DNA of 60,000 nt from contig NC_045139.1 in the NCBI RefSeq assembly GCF_008831285.2, forward strand, positions 11,320,704 through 11,380,703, given 5' to 3'. Source of the stretch: Nymphaea colorata. Taxonomy: Eukaryota > Streptophyta > Magnoliopsida > Nymphaeales > Nymphaeaceae. Below, piece by piece: positions 1 through 12,159 of the stretch (the stretch's first letter is position 1; the number at the start of each line of letters is the position of its first letter). Position numbers and translations under genes: made by a program. The notes under the pieces are model-generated. The model had not been told where the DNA came from, searched no databases, and was given only the letters and a program-made list of their open reading frames with translations.

Positions 1-339
1 GGAAGGCTTGGACAGATAGCTCACAATATCGAGTGATCAGATCTCCCACTATGAGTTCGTTTCTATAATTTATTGTGGATCTGTTTGTGAGAAAACCTTA
101 GTACTTGTAACATTTGACTTTGTCTACATGGCAAACTGCGTTGGATGCTTGGAGTCACAGAGTTGCCTGCTTTGGTGCTGAGGTGCTGATTTTCCAGCAT
201 CACAACTTTTTCTCTTCTTCCCTCTCACAATGTAACTTTTTATAATTTTGAATTATGTAAACAATATCTTATGTATTACTATTGTTTTCTTTCTCTCTTT
301 ATATATATATATATATATACATACACACACATATACAGC
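1..339. other. Gene-free stretch with AT/AC microsatellite
   Basis: No coding region is recognised. A (TA)n tract followed by CA repeats occupies about 301-333; a minus-strand open frame across it is low-complexity and not a gene. Confidence 0.6.
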
Positions 340-610
340 AAAAAGTAATCAACAGCCATGGTCTTTTCAAGGCAAATACACGAAGAGCTGTGGCTATTGT
401 AAGTAGTGGCTACAGTCAAAGCCATGGTTAGTAAACCGTGGCTAGTAGATGCAACAGCCACAATCAAAACTATGGAAAAAGATCAATAGCTGCAAAAGTT
501 AATACCAGTCACTTTAGATAATAGCCACAATAAAAACCATGGCTGAAGGTATTTTCAGCTACGGTTTTTGGGTCTTTTAGCCATGGTTAACGACCCTTTT
601 CGTTGCAGTG
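340..610. mobile_element. CACTA (En/Spm) transposon terminal fragment
   Basis: Copies of a motif around AGCCATGGTT and its complement recur at short spacing in both orientations (about 352, 420, 440, 538 and 580), as in CACTA subterminal regions. The right edge ends in CGTTGCAGTG, which read from the other strand is CACTGCAACGAAAAGG, close to the CACTACAA-type terminus of plant CACTA elements. No transposase or opposite end is visible nearby, so this is a fragment or a short non-autonomous element. Confidence 0.65.
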
Positions 611-989
611 AAAATGAAACCTACGCTTAATTAGCTCGTTTTACAATTGACAGTGGTATCTTTGGTAAACACAGCTCAAATGAAGAAGTGAGTTCTCAGA
701 AAATCAGATTGTCTAGCAAGGTTCACAACCAAAAGCATGTACGAGAAGTACAAAATGAAGTCATAAAAAACAAATAGATGCCTTCGAAAAGGGGGATTAA
801 AGTGGAACAACATATCCACTCAATGTGCCAAAGGGATGTGGAACGACAATCCTTTAACAAGGATCAAATGCCTTTGTCTGCTTCAATCCGTTGCAATGGC
901 TTCACAAGCTCAATATAAATAGCAATTTTTTGTATCCAACAACCAACAATTCTCCCTTGCTGATCACGAGAAGATGCAACACTTTCTGT
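611..989. other. No recognisable feature
   Basis: AT-rich sequence without a supported coding frame. Confidence 0.5.
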
Positions 990-1207
990 TAGGGCTGGAC
1001 ATCTAGGGCCAGAAAAAACCGGCCCAATATCTTTTTAATATTATTTTATTTTAATAATAATATATATTTTATTATTAAAAATTATTTTATATTTAAAAAT
1101 GTATATAATTTATTTTAACTGGGCTGGGCCCTGAGTAGGGTTTTATATTGTCGGGTCTGGCCCTGGCCTGGGTTTTGGTCTGTGGGCCAGCCCAATGCCC
1201 AGACTTA
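990..1207. mobile_element. MITE, GGGCTGG/GGCCCGG family (hAT-like)
   Basis: The ends are TAGGGCTGGACATC and GCCCAGACTTA, an imperfect inverted pair. GC-rich ends flank an AT-only core. The flanks are CTTTCTGT (982-989) and CTTTCTCT (1208-1215), a 7/8 match to an 8-bp target-site duplication as made by hAT transposases. It belongs with the better preserved copy at 17684-17910 and the copy at 50757-51035. Confidence 0.72.
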
Positions 1208-1225
1208 CTTTCTCTCCATGCTGCT

Positions 1226-1472
1226 AAAAAAAACATGAAAGGGTAAACACCCGTGCCGTTAGACAGAACACCCATGTTGTTGGACTGAAGACCACCGCCA
1301 AAGGCAGCTGCTGACCGAAAACCTGGTTTTCATCTGAAAAATGCAAGGGAGGGCGGGTTTTGCAAGCCTTGACGTTTTGACCGAAATTCTCTCCCAAACG
1401 CCCCCGAAACGGGTTTTCTTGGAAACAAAAAGACCAAACCAGGTTTTTGGGCATCACCCAAACACGGCCTAA
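1226..1472. mobile_element. Possible MITE or transposon end
   Basis: The right edge reads CAAACACGGCCTAA; its complement TTAGGCCGTGTTTGGGTG is typical of plant DNA-transposon termini. The left end was not located. The open frames across it are not recognised as protein-coding. Confidence 0.35.
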
Positions 1473-2585
1473 ATGTATACACAATGCAGCTATATATAAA
1501 TCATATTTTGCGTGGTTTTAATGTCAATGATGTTCTGCATGCTTTATAAAATAAAATCGTGTTACTCTTGCTTATTAAAATTTCCTTCACCTTTGATTTT
1601 GATGATTTCAATCTATGTTGGTGCAAATTGCATAAAATGGAAGTGATATACAGCCTAGAAGAACATTCAGAAAGATGCTCTCTTTAGAACTTCAATCGCC
1701 TTGCATAAGATTTCATCCCTAAGTTGGGAAAGGAATGATGAGACTGCATTCACAGGATACAGCAAAGTTAATACCTCAAGAGATCCTCTATGAAGAAGTT
1801 TAATACAAAGAAGATGTTCATTCAAATTGCTAATGGCAGGTAGAAAGATAAAGACCATAAATTGTAATTACACATTGAAATGGCACACCTCTTCATGAAA
1901 AACCTCAAATATTGCAACCTCCCAAAACGGAGCCACAATTTTTAAAACTAACAATATACCCTTTTAAAACATATTCTTTCATGAAAATCATATACTTTAT
2001 ATAGAAAATAATTTATTTATTTATTTAATTTTAAACTATTAATTATTTTGAAACTTTATTAATAGCGCTTTGAAGAACCTTATTTATGAATAGACTATAC
2101 GCATTGAACTGATTATTTTGGTTGCTTGATCAATTGATCATATATACAAATATGTAGTGCATTTGTAATTTTATACGGTCTATCTTTTTTTTTTTTTTTT
2201 TGGTGCAAAGGTAAGTACATAGTTGTGGTCTATATGATTACTTTTTCTAATATTCAACATTCATTACTTGATTATGACGCAAAAGTAAATTGTTCTCAAA
2301 GATTTAGTCCAACAAGGTATATTTCAATAATAATATTATTTTAGCCCAATAGATATATTTTTGAGCACACCATAGCAAGTATGTTTATGATATTAACTGA
2401 TCAAAGAGTACTATCTGCAAGCTTCATAAATTTTACAAAGGGAAGGTGGCGGAGCCACATGCGTGTATATCTTCATATTTTCTCAACCTTATTCATTGTG
2501 AGAAATGTTGAACTATTTAGTACATGAAAAGGTTGTGTGATCTACACACTATTCTTTGCTGAAGATTGTTGTGTACAATTGTTTA
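1473..2585. other. Intergenic, no gene recognised
   Basis: AT-rich. A minus-strand open frame at 1667-1858 (63 codons) has a fairly natural composition but matches no family I recognise and has no flanking exons. Confidence 0.5.
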
Positions 2586-2705
2586 GGATATCAACTTGCA
2601 ATTGCTAAAGAGACAGGGCGCTGCTTGGGAATGGGAACAAACATGTACCCATCTTCTTCATTGCTTGGCCAAAACAAAGACGAGTCAATTGCTGCTTTGC
2701 CTATT
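2586..2705 (+). pseudogene. Orphan exon of plasma-membrane H+-ATPase (P3A ATPase)
   Basis: About 40 codons read as the conserved stretch of plant plasma-membrane proton pumps (AHA/PMA family): [10 protein letters not shown], then [20 protein letters not shown] and SIAALP. The family has a GDQLA motif here; this copy has GYQLA, so the Asp is replaced by Tyr, and the following RRLGMG is CLGMG. A splice-acceptor-like TTTAG precedes the match and a donor-like GTACGT follows it a few bases after it ends, so it looks like one exon with intron edges. No neighbouring ATPase exon (phosphorylation site, hinge, membrane helices) was found within several kb. Most likely a captured or leftover exon; an exon of a highly expanded gene is less likely. 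Confidence 0.75.
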
Positions 2706-3290
2706 TCTGTACGTGCATTGCTGGGTTATACAGACTCATCTGGGACAATTCTTATTCGAAGTTCTTCAAGAAGGTACCATGTCAGTTCATTAGCTATACA
2801 TGCCTTCTTAAAGATGGTATTTTTATTCATGATATTCTAATTTTCTAAATGACCATGATCTGTGTTCTTTGTTCCATATATATTTTTTAAGACTGCAATA
2901 TAAAGTCCATGCTATATCACCTGTGGCAGATGCAGCAAGGCCTGAAAGTGAAACAGATGTTCCAGTGGTGACAAGTTGAATCATCAATAGGAATTTTTGA
3001 GGTTTCTATCTTCCGAACATATATTCTTAAGGAGGCCCCATTTCTTCATCATCGGGATTCATCTTCTGGGCTGTCTTTTCTTCTCCTGTTCCTAATTTCT
3101 TTAGGGGCTCAGTTCCTAGTTGCCGAGGCTTATCACTGATTATTTGTAATAGCAGCTACATTTTACAGCACTTCTGGAATTTCTGAAATTATGTGAGTGC
3201 ACCAAATTGTTATTACCTTGGCATATTGCTAATTCCTAATTTTTGTTCAGAAGAGTAAGGGTAATCTACAGTTATTGCCATAAATTATGT
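2706..3290. other. No supported gene; possible short coding scrap
   Basis: A plus-strand frame at about 2891-2980 contains PESETDVPVVTS and ends in a stop. It could be the last exon of a degraded gene, but the family is not recognised. The rest is featureless. Confidence 0.3.
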
Positions 3291-3520
3291 TAAACGAGTT
3301 AACGAGTTAAATTATGCCTAAACGAGTTAAATGAGTTAACGCTAAGCAAGCTAAATATGTAAACTATACGAGTTAAACGAGTTGAGCTCGAGCTCGACTA
3401 TGTATAGTTGAGTTGAGCTCGAGCTCATGTTAGGGAACTCGACTCGAGTTCGTGCTCTTTGAGACGAGTTGAGCTCAAGCTGGCCAAGTCCAGGCTCGAC
3501 TCGGCTAGTGTGCAGCCCTA
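3291..3520. mobile_element. hAT-like MITE, GAGCTCGA family (truncated or degraded left end)
   Basis: It is rich in ACGAGTT, GAGCTCGAGCTCG and CTCGACTCG motifs and ends in GTGTGCAGCCCTA, the same terminus (complement TAGGGCTGCACAC) as the complete element at 31662-32182. The left TIR is not recognisable, and no target-site duplication was found. Confidence 0.6.
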
Positions 3521-5496
3521 CTCGTCCTGATTCATCCGATGTAAGTTATTCTAAAACATGACCGAGTCGTTGTGTCAACTCGCTGACTTAGTGACTTTAT
3601 CATCAGTCGATCCATGAGTTTTGCTAACTATTGCCAACTATTAAGGAAGCATCTCGAGTTGTTACTTTTCGGTAAATTTCGTGCATTGGGAATTGCCCCA
3701 CCTTTTAGCTTTTGCAAAGCACAATTTTCTTCCTGGTTATACAATTTATCAACTACTTGTCGCTTGTGTCTTGTCAACATGAAGATTGAACATTCAAATA
3801 TGAGGTGCCTATAATTGTTGTGCAGAAGAGGTGTTTCTTTCGTGATCCAAGCCCTGTTTGTTTGTATTGATGGGTAACTAAGCGAAAAAATGGGCGCTAC
3901 AAAATTTATAATATTTTTATGAGAACGTCTCTCCCACATTTTTTATATGCATGGTAAATGGTAATAGCTTTCTCACTTTCTTTTTGTGGATTCGTGTTTC
4001 AATGAGCTGGAAGTTCCTTCAAACATGCTTTCCACCAAATCCTCACATCCATTTTACGTTCAGAACATGGCGTGTCAGTTTTGATGAATCTGTTGGCTGC
4101 TCTTGGAGACAGACGCCGAATGCCAGGGCTTCTTGAGGGTAGGAATCCCTCTAGTTTGAGGTCATACGCTACGAGACAGAGCTAATGGATACACTAAGTC
4201 ACTAACATACTATCATGGACAGCCCATGAACCAGTCCATGCACGGTCAAGTTTGAAGCTTGGAAGCAGAAACAGCAACCCCAAGTAGTAGTTGTAATAGG
4301 AATAGTAGTAGAGCATGAACTTTTCGAGTGATGCCTATAAATACATATATACACACCGGATTTGTAGAAGCTTGGTATCTCCAATTCAAATGACTAAGAG
4401 TACTCAAACGCATTTCATATTCATGGAGTCCATTGTATCTTGATATGGGATTGTTTGTTAAAAGCTTTTGTACATAATCATCAACCATTGTGGGAAAAGC
4501 TAATGTTAAGAGTCGACAAGAAGTAACCACATCTAACATGCTAAATCTTAGAAATAATTTCATTGGCATCTTCGGTCGTTATTTTTGCTCTCATCTTGTA
4601 AATAAATGAAGTGATGCTGGTCCATGTATAGTAGTCAGAAGGCATATCTTCATCAGGTAAAACAATATGGCCAAGTTTCATTGAACTCCAGGTCATCTTT
4701 TCTGGTGGCAGCAGAAAGAGAACAACCGTACTTCATGACTTTGGCTACATTCTTCATGTCAATAATGCCAAGCTAAAGACAATTTCAAACTGAAGGGTAA
4801 AAAAAGGGAAGATATCTGACTCACCCCTATGACTCTAGCAACACCTCTATGGCACAGACTAACTGCATTCTATAACGTGCATGCGAGAGAGAGGGAGAGA
4901 GTTGGAATTCTTTATGTACATATTAGATTTGTTTCAATCTTCAACAGTATCTGATACATTGGTTGCATATCTGTTAATTAACTTAATTTGCGCTTCCTTT
5001 TGATTGACATGTTCCTTACTGTAGCTTTATATAATCAATATTTTCAAAATTAACATATGAATATCTATTTGATTTGGTTTTTTATGATCTTTTTTTTTGT
5101 TATAATGATGACCAAAAGAACCTTATGATAGCGCTTTCTTGTGATATTGCACCCTGCTATTAGTGAAGGTTGGTTTTGTGGGCACTGAATGATTGACCAT
5201 GACCAACCTATCTTGGACTGCTTCGTTGTTCTCTGCTGTAGCATTTCCTTGAGCACATCATCACTTGTAACCTTGCACGCAAGTTTTTATCTCTATAAAG
5301 GTAAGTCACAAAATTTAAAACATAATATTTTGGTAAATATATTGAGATCATATTTCTTCGCTTTCTAATTCTTTCCTTTTGAGAATTTGTTTCTTGTTTT
5401 CAACAGTAATTCTTTTTTTTCATAAGAAAATGAATGATGATGTTTTCGTATTTTAATTGTCTCACAGTGCTGCATTTTTTGACATGACTTTTCAAT
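3521..5496. other. Intergenic, no gene recognised
   Basis: Several short open frames on both strands have no recognisable domain. A GA-rich tract lies near 4885-4902. Confidence 0.5.
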
Positions 5497-5544
5497 GAGG
5501 TTGGTATCTATGTCACATATGAAGTTGGTATCTATGTCACATAG
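5497..5544. repeat. 24-bp tandem duplication across a hAT element border
   Basis: Two copies of a 24-bp unit (5497-5520 and 5521-5544) each contain GTTGGTAT followed by CTATGTCACATA. The second copy is the target-site duplication plus first TIR bases of the element that starts at 5532. Confidence 0.85.
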
Positions 5545-6912
5545 GTATGAATATAGGTGCGGGTACAGGTACCGGTGAGGGTACGGGTCCAGACTATTTT
5601 CAAAAAACTTGGGTGCGAGGGTATGGCCGTACACACACACACATATATATATATCAAAAAATTACAAACAGAATAACATATTCAAAATCATGATTCAAAA
5701 TTTATAGATACTATCATACTACTAAACAAAGTATGGAAGTAGTTAACATATAAAATATATCAGCTTTTTTTATTCTCCTCAATCGCATCATCAATATTAG
5801 AAGGAACAACAGGTTCTGTAAGCTCCATATTAAGAGCATGCAAATCATGTTCTCCTTTAACTTCCATGTCAATGTCTTCTGGATTAACATCCTAATACTT
5901 GGATGATCCTGAACTGCAAGTTGCAACAAAACCACAATATGATTTAAATTTAAGTTAATATTAACATTAAACAACCAACATAATATACATATGTATACAT
6001 ATTAAAGACAAAAAAAGAAAGAAATACCTGTAATCATTTGAAGTACGTAAAAGTAAGCGTAGGTTGGAGTGGACACAAACTAAATCTTCTGCTCGTTTAC
6101 TAGTTAACTTATTTCTCTTGATGTTGTGAATTTGAGAATAAGTGCTCCAATTTCTGTCACCACATGAAGAGGTTGCAGGTTGAGATAATAACCTCAACGT
6201 AAGTTATTGGAGATTTGGTGTTGATGCTCCAAAACGTAACCACCAATTTACAAAATTCTCTTCATCTATTGTCATTGCAACTTGTAATGAATCACTTCTT
6301 TCACTAGAGAAGCTTGCAAACTCATTATTTATTATCTTCAAGTGATGAGAATCAGAAAATAGTCTTCCCAAACATATCTCCCTATTGTTTGATATTTCTG
6401 GATTTCAATTATGAGGAACACGACCAGTACCTCCTGCCAACCTTGTTTGTCCATAATATTTGGAATTTAAGGAGTGTGCCATACAATGCAAAGGGTTATT
6501 GCTTCTATTCCATCTTCTTACTAAAATTTTATTCACATGATGAAAAAACTTAGAATCATTATGTGCAACATTTTTCTTCTCATGTATAAAAATGATGTTT
6601 TGAATTTTTTCAATCATGTTGTCCTACATATCATAAACTCTATGAAGCATGAACCCTTCTTTATCAACTTTTCTCAGCATCTGTCAAATATGCTCTGTAA
6701 ACTGTAGAAAATATGTAAGCTCATCCCACCATTCTTCATCTAAAATACATTTTTTAATTTCTTGAGCCTTCATAATGTCATCACTTTGATAAACTCTCAA
6801 TCATTGTTAGTTATCATAAGTGTTAATGCATGTTTCACCTACTTTATTCTTTTCATCATTACAATAATGGATGCAAAACGTCTCTATGCTACCTTCAACA
6901 ATTTCAAATGAG

Positions 6913-7127
6913 AATGCTTATTAAATATAGCAATAACATTGTGGTGGTTTACAACAAAATTTTTGATGTTTCTCACATTATGCTCAAGCTCCTCAATCCA
7001 TGAACACAATTTAACAGTGTTTGTGTCATCTTTTAGTAGGTTGCAAACACTTTTAAGTTCTAGATAAATATTATATGCCATACAAGGGGTCCAGAATATG
7101 TAACTATACTTGGGATCACTTGCCAAA
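6913..7127. repeat. Internal duplication, copy 1
   Basis: This 215-bp part of the transposase coding region is repeated at 7469-7680. Both copies start AATGCTTATTAAATATAGCA and end GGGATCACTTGCCAAA, with scattered differences between. Confidence 0.9.
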
Positions 7128-7468
7128 GCCAACCGGCCTACTTGGCCACTGTCCACCATGCAGCACAGGTGCCCATGCGTAGCACAGGTGTCCAAGGCCA
7201 CACACTGGCCAAGGAGTACTGCTGCACATGCATAGGTCGGCCAGCCTGGCTCTAGGCGCCACATGTGTAGCCCAACCAGAGGAGTTTGGCCAAGGGATAC
7301 ATGTATCCATCACCGGCCAAGCTTGGTTGAGGAAGGTGGCCAAGGAAGAATTCTGCGCTGCAGAGCCAACAAGTTGTGGCTACGGTAGCCTTACCCGTGG
7401 CTACGACAGCCTTGCTCCACGCGGCACACGTGTGGCTCAGCCAGCCCTGGCCAAACTCAATGCGGCAT
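7128..7468. other. GC-rich spacer between duplicated transposase segments
   Basis: About 340 bp of sequence clearly richer in G+C than its surroundings, with recurring TGGCCAA/TTGGCC motifs (about 7138, 7207, 7288, 7313, 7338, 7449). It interrupts the transposase and has no hAT character. Its origin is unknown; it could be captured DNA or an old satellite-like block. Confidence 0.6.
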
Positions 7469-7680
7469 AATGCTTATTAAATATAGCAAGAGCATTGTGG
7501 TGGTTTACAATAAAATTTCTGATGTTTTTGAAATCATGCTCAAACTCCTGAATCCATGAACGCAATTTAACAGTGTTTGTATCTTCTTTTAATGGGTTGC
7601 AAAAACTTTTAAGTGATAGATAAATATTATATGTCACACAATGAGTCTATATGTGACTATACTTGGGATCACTTGCCAAA
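7469..7680. repeat. Internal duplication, copy 2
   Basis: Second copy of the segment at 6913-7127. It continues smoothly into the next transposase sequence (CCATCTCAGCTCATTGGCAA), so this copy is probably the one in the original context at its right edge. Confidence 0.9.
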
Positions 7681-9659
7681 TCCATCTCAGCTCATTGGCA
7701 AACTGGAGCATTATCACTAATAATTTGCACAACATTGACTTTACCTACTTCTTTGATGACTTCTATAAATAGCCTTTTTAAATACTCAACATCTTTATAC
7801 TCCCCAGATGCATTAACACATTCAAAAAGATTGGTCCATTAAGCAAATAAGCAATAAAATTTATAAGTGGTCGTCGTTGTATATCAGTCCACCCATAAAA
7901 AACAATGGATACTCTATATTTTGTCTATGAAAATTTCTTCTACTCTAATAATTTTTCGATGTTTACCTTCTCTTCTACAAGAATTACTGTTCTTAACTTT
8001 TCTAAACTAGCGGGGTACACAACCAACCAAACTGCTATTAGCCAAACTTGTAACAACATCTTTTCAATAAAAAATTTTGGCTACATTAAAAAGAAGTGAA
8101 ATTGCAAAAAAGAACCTTCCCATCCTTTTATTCATCTCTGCCTTTCCCATATTTTTGAATGCTTGTATTGATGTTTTGATAGGTCCAATCCCCATGTTTA
8201 TTTTCTTTCCTTTGAAGCATCTTCACCTTCTTCAATAGCATAAAGAGAAACATATAGTTTACTTGACTTGGCTGAAGATTTTTTCGTCTCAGTTGCATCT
8301 TGTTCTTTTTTCAATACCTTCATCGACTCTTTGTTAATTTCTTCGCATTGCCTAATTCCATAGCCTTTGATATGCAATAAATGTGTGTTGCAACATGTAT
8401 AAGAGCCAGCAAAATGACTATAACAGAAATTGCAAGAAAAAGTTATATTCCCACCCCACCACTAGCTTTTCTTAGTTTTTTCACATTGCGCCAAAAAGGC
8501 TAAGATGGATTATCCATTTCTACTACAGCAACGGCTGTTAACACTATTACTGTTGCCTGCCATATTTCCACCTCCACTTGTAGGCATCGTTTCTTTTCAT
8601 TTATCTGCCAATATAACTTATATATGAAAGCAAAAAACTATAACCTATAAGGCGATAACTGAAAATATATATCAACAATTCAAGCACGTAAAAAAATCAG
8701 ATGATCTACCAGAAAACAGTACACACACAAGGAAGAAAAACACAAAATTTAGATGATCTACCAAACATATGGAAATTGTGTTATTCGAAGAAAGAGCTCG
8801 CAAACCTTTGTCACTCTTGGTCATGACAAGCCACTTTGAACAATTTTCAATTGAGAAAATTGAAAAACGTAGAGAAGCTAGGTAAAAGGAGGAAGTGGAA
8901 AACTGGAAAAGTCAATTTGAACAACTCTGTAGTAAGAAATGAAAACAAAGAGGAAACAAGGTATCTCCACAAAACAAACGAACAGAGCTCGATCTGCATA
9001 CAGTCATATTAGAAAGAATGAAGAGGAAACAAGATATCTCCACAAAACAAAACAGGATACAATAGATGTTTTTAACACAACAGCAACAACAAAATATAAA
9101 GTCGTATGCATTAACGGAAAAACGGAAGAATGGAGCTCGATCAACCGGTCAAGAATGATTAGAAAGGCACATATGAGAAAATGAAAGAACAAAAAAATGA
9201 AAAAAAGGAGTTTGATCTTCACAAAACAAATGAAATATTCTAAAGAAAGCCCTAAAAACCCAACAAGATCAAAAGGAAGAGCTCACCGAACAGGAAGAAG
9301 CAAAACCGTCAAGGTGAATCGCCGTTCGCCGCTCACCTCCTGTTGTCGGTCTCTATCTGTGAAGATGCAGTGAAGAACCGTCGTTGACAAAAGATTTTGA
9401 TGGGTTTTGATATTTTTAACATGAAAAATGTAGAAAGTGTTAAAATGTAAAATACGTTAAAATCCGAAACTGGACAATTTTGGACTCAGTGAACTTTGAC
9501 CAAGTCCAAAAATGGTCTTATTCAACCTCGTGTACGTTGACTGTACCCGGGTACGGTCAATGGCTCACCCAAGCCGCACCCGTACCCGTACCAGTATCGT
9601 ACTGGTAGGGTGCAGGTACTGCTTCTTCAGAGTAGTACCCATGTCACATAGATTCGTAT

Positions 9660-12159
9660 TTGTTTGGAACGATTTGGATCTTTCATTCCCCTTCTCAGTT
9701 GTTTACTTAATATTAGCATGAAGAGTGAAATGCATAATATAACCTAAAAAAAGCTACTGGTATGGTCCATCCCAAATTGTTTTCTTGTTGTGAGGCTCTG
9801 TGGGAACATACTTTTGTCATTCATGTTGGGAGGAGAAATCAAAATTAATTACTGAATGTCTGCACTTTACTGAATAAGGGTTCAAAATTTTTGCCTTGTA
9901 TTTTTGTTTTTAGCTCATGCATCCATAGAGCTGCTTGCTTGCATTTGTGGGTTCCTTGACTGTTCTGGTTCCAGACTGGCAGTTGTTACTCAAATGATTA
10001 AATCTTGTGGTATTTGAAGATTGACATAATATGATTGGTTGGTTCATGGTTGCACTACTGTATGTCCTGCCTTGTTTGTCTCTTATAATGCCTTTTGATT
10101 GATCACACTTAGCAAAACAAAACTTGGTTGCCATTCAAGCATGATTTTTACAGAAAAAACGTAGTTTTCCATTTTTTGTTTTATTTGATACGCTTCTTGG
10201 TGAGCGCCTAGACAAGTATATTCTTGGTTTGCCACTTGCGTATTGGTTTCTTCATTCATCCATGTGAGTGGATGTTTGTTCTACTTTTACGAAGATGTAA
10301 ATGACTGGATGTTTATCAACTTTATCTTACTTTCATGAAGATGCACATGAGCGATGTGATTCCAGTTTTAACTAGCTACTACCTCTGGTACATGCAGATC
10401 ATTAGATCACAAGAAACTGTCAAGAACTTGAAGGAGGCAGTGCCACACGGGATGATGCCATTGTTCTCTTGGGTGGTGCCTCTTTCGCATTCCCTCTCTC
10501 TTCTTTTATACATATATATATATATATATATAGCTGAACTGATGATAAATGCTCCTTGGCTCTCTCAAGTACCAAAATTTGGAGGACAGATGATATTTTA
10601 TGGGATATGGGCAAGGTTTATGTTATTTGTTATATACGTTATTCACATGGTTTGTTAGTTATTACCCATGAATGGAAATGGGACAATTTCATCATATTGC
10701 AGGGCTTAAGGTTGGTGTTCTGATCTTTAAGTTGGGATGTCATTCTCATTGTGGCTAACAGAATTTTGAGGTAACATCATTATGTTGTGCAATATATCAT
10801 AGTCTGTAAATCATAATGTTTGAAACAGGGGTGCGAGACTGTTTTCACAAGGCAAGAGTTACTTCTTTCAAATGGTTGCCAGGTGTCGAAATGTGATATT
10901 CTATCCAGCTTCACTTTGTAATTTTTTATCAGATTGGGCCTTTTATGATGGCAATAGAAATCCTTAACGAAAGTTACCTTTTTTAGAAAAAAAGTTTAGT
11001 TGATATTCTGGAGGTAAAGGTGTTAAGCTGGAATATTACTTTTAAGCCTTTGAAGCTCATTCATTTAGTGTGCTGATATTGCATGAGAGATGGCCATTTG
11101 GGTCCAAAATTTATTTTCATGCCGTTGATCACTTACACAACTGGCATGTCCATACATGTTATGTTGAAATATGTTACATTTACTTCATGTTATTACTTTA
11201 TCACGTAATACTAATACATATATGTAACATAAATGTTATAAGCCTCACGTAGTGGACTGCCTTTTAGAATCAATTTTGTTTCATTATTTGTATGTTTATG
11301 TTTCATTCAGATTATATGAGTTTCATGTTGTCTGCAGATTACTATCATTGGCAAGCTATGTAAACTTTTCATCTGAATGGTGTTATCCACCACTCATTTT
11401 ATCTGCATTTATTCTTGTGTGCTTGAGGATGAAAAGACTGTTTTTGCTACTGCACATGTATTTCTTATGCTAGAATTGACTGTTTGAAATTAGCACTCAT
11501 ATCTGCAGTGTTCATGGAGGCTTTGGTGTGGGCATCCCTATAGTGGTTGTATAAAGAAGTTTGAACCAGAAAATTTATGTTGAAGGGGCCAGATTTCTTC
11601 CACAAATTTTCATATAATCCAAGGTTTATGATGATTTCCTTGGCATCCATGTTCTCCCCATTATATTCTTGAGAGCTTTCTTTCTTGTTTGTAAGTTTGT
11701 GTTGGAGTATAAACTTGTCCTTATTTGGAGGATGGACATGAGAAATTAATTTAGAATGTCTTCATTGTTTTCTTTTCATAGGGAGTTGGTGATTGTAAAT
11801 AAAGTGGTAAATCAGGCCATTGGTTATTAAAAGCTGTCGTCCACCAAGCATCCCAATCTGAATACTGATGAATCATCAGACTAATTGTGTAATAAGCATG
11901 TGTTTTGTGAAATATTTTATATATTACTGCCAACTTGGGGCTTCAAAGTGCTGATATTGTTCAGACTTGCTCAATGTAGATGGTCAGATATTACAAGACC
12001 AAGGAATCAAAACATGCATTATCACCAATGGCCACCCAAAGGTCCAATTTTTCTATCAAATTTTTTCTTGCATATAATATGTTACATAGTATCTCTTCAT
12101 TGTCTATAAGCTAGATGGGGCACAATCCTTTTGTAGTTGAAGTGTCAAAAGTATAGTCA
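9660..12159. other. Intergenic, no gene recognised
   Basis: A plus-strand frame at about 10400-10475 (QETVKNLKEAVPHGMMPLF) sits between an acceptor-like ATGCAG and a donor-like GG/GTGGTG and might be an old exon, but I do not recognise the family. A (TA)n tract lies at about 10507-10532. Other open frames are unsupported. Confidence 0.45.

Larger units (their letters stand above)
6010..8530 (-). pseudogene. hAT transposase pseudogene (BED and hATC domains)
   Basis: Read on the minus strand, about 8510-8330 gives a BED-type zinc-finger region (YVKKLRKASGGG, then CNFCYSHFAGSY and HIKGYGIRQC). About 7640-6890 gives two DUF659-like stretches (NIYLSLKS, IRNFIVNHHN). About 6190-6060 gives the C-terminal dimerisation domain (SQPATSSCGDRNWST, then KRNKLTSKRAEDLVCVHSNL). 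These are the expected domains in the expected order. Stops, frameshifts and an internal duplication with a foreign spacer break it, so it is not functional. Confidence 0.8.
5532..9651 (-). mobile_element. Decayed hAT transposon with TIRs and 8-bp TSD
   Basis: The left end is CTATGTCACATAGGTA; the right end, complemented, is CTATGTGACATGGGTA. Both ends carry subterminal GGGTACGGGT-type repeats. The flanks GTTGGTAT (5524-5531) and ATTCGTAT (9652-9659) match at 6 of 8 positions, a plausible old target-site duplication. A broken hAT transposase runs on the minus strand inside. The same terminal consensus is seen in the 378-bp element at 59623-60000 and, at one end, near 41279. The ends plus the internal BED and hATC domains make the assignment firm. 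Confidence 0.82.

Noticed and set aside
279-467. Minus-strand open frame over the AT/AC microsatellite
   Set aside because: Low-complexity translation (repeated Tyr/Ile) inside a transposon end.
2556-2840. A complete small gene starting at the ATG at 2556
   Set aside because: Only the middle part matches H+-ATPase, and it starts and stops at intron-like edges; the ATG and tail are chance sequence.
7116-7470. Overlapping frames in the GC-rich spacer as a captured gene
   Set aside because: Frames are open on both strands as expected from GC-rich repeats, with no recognisable domain.
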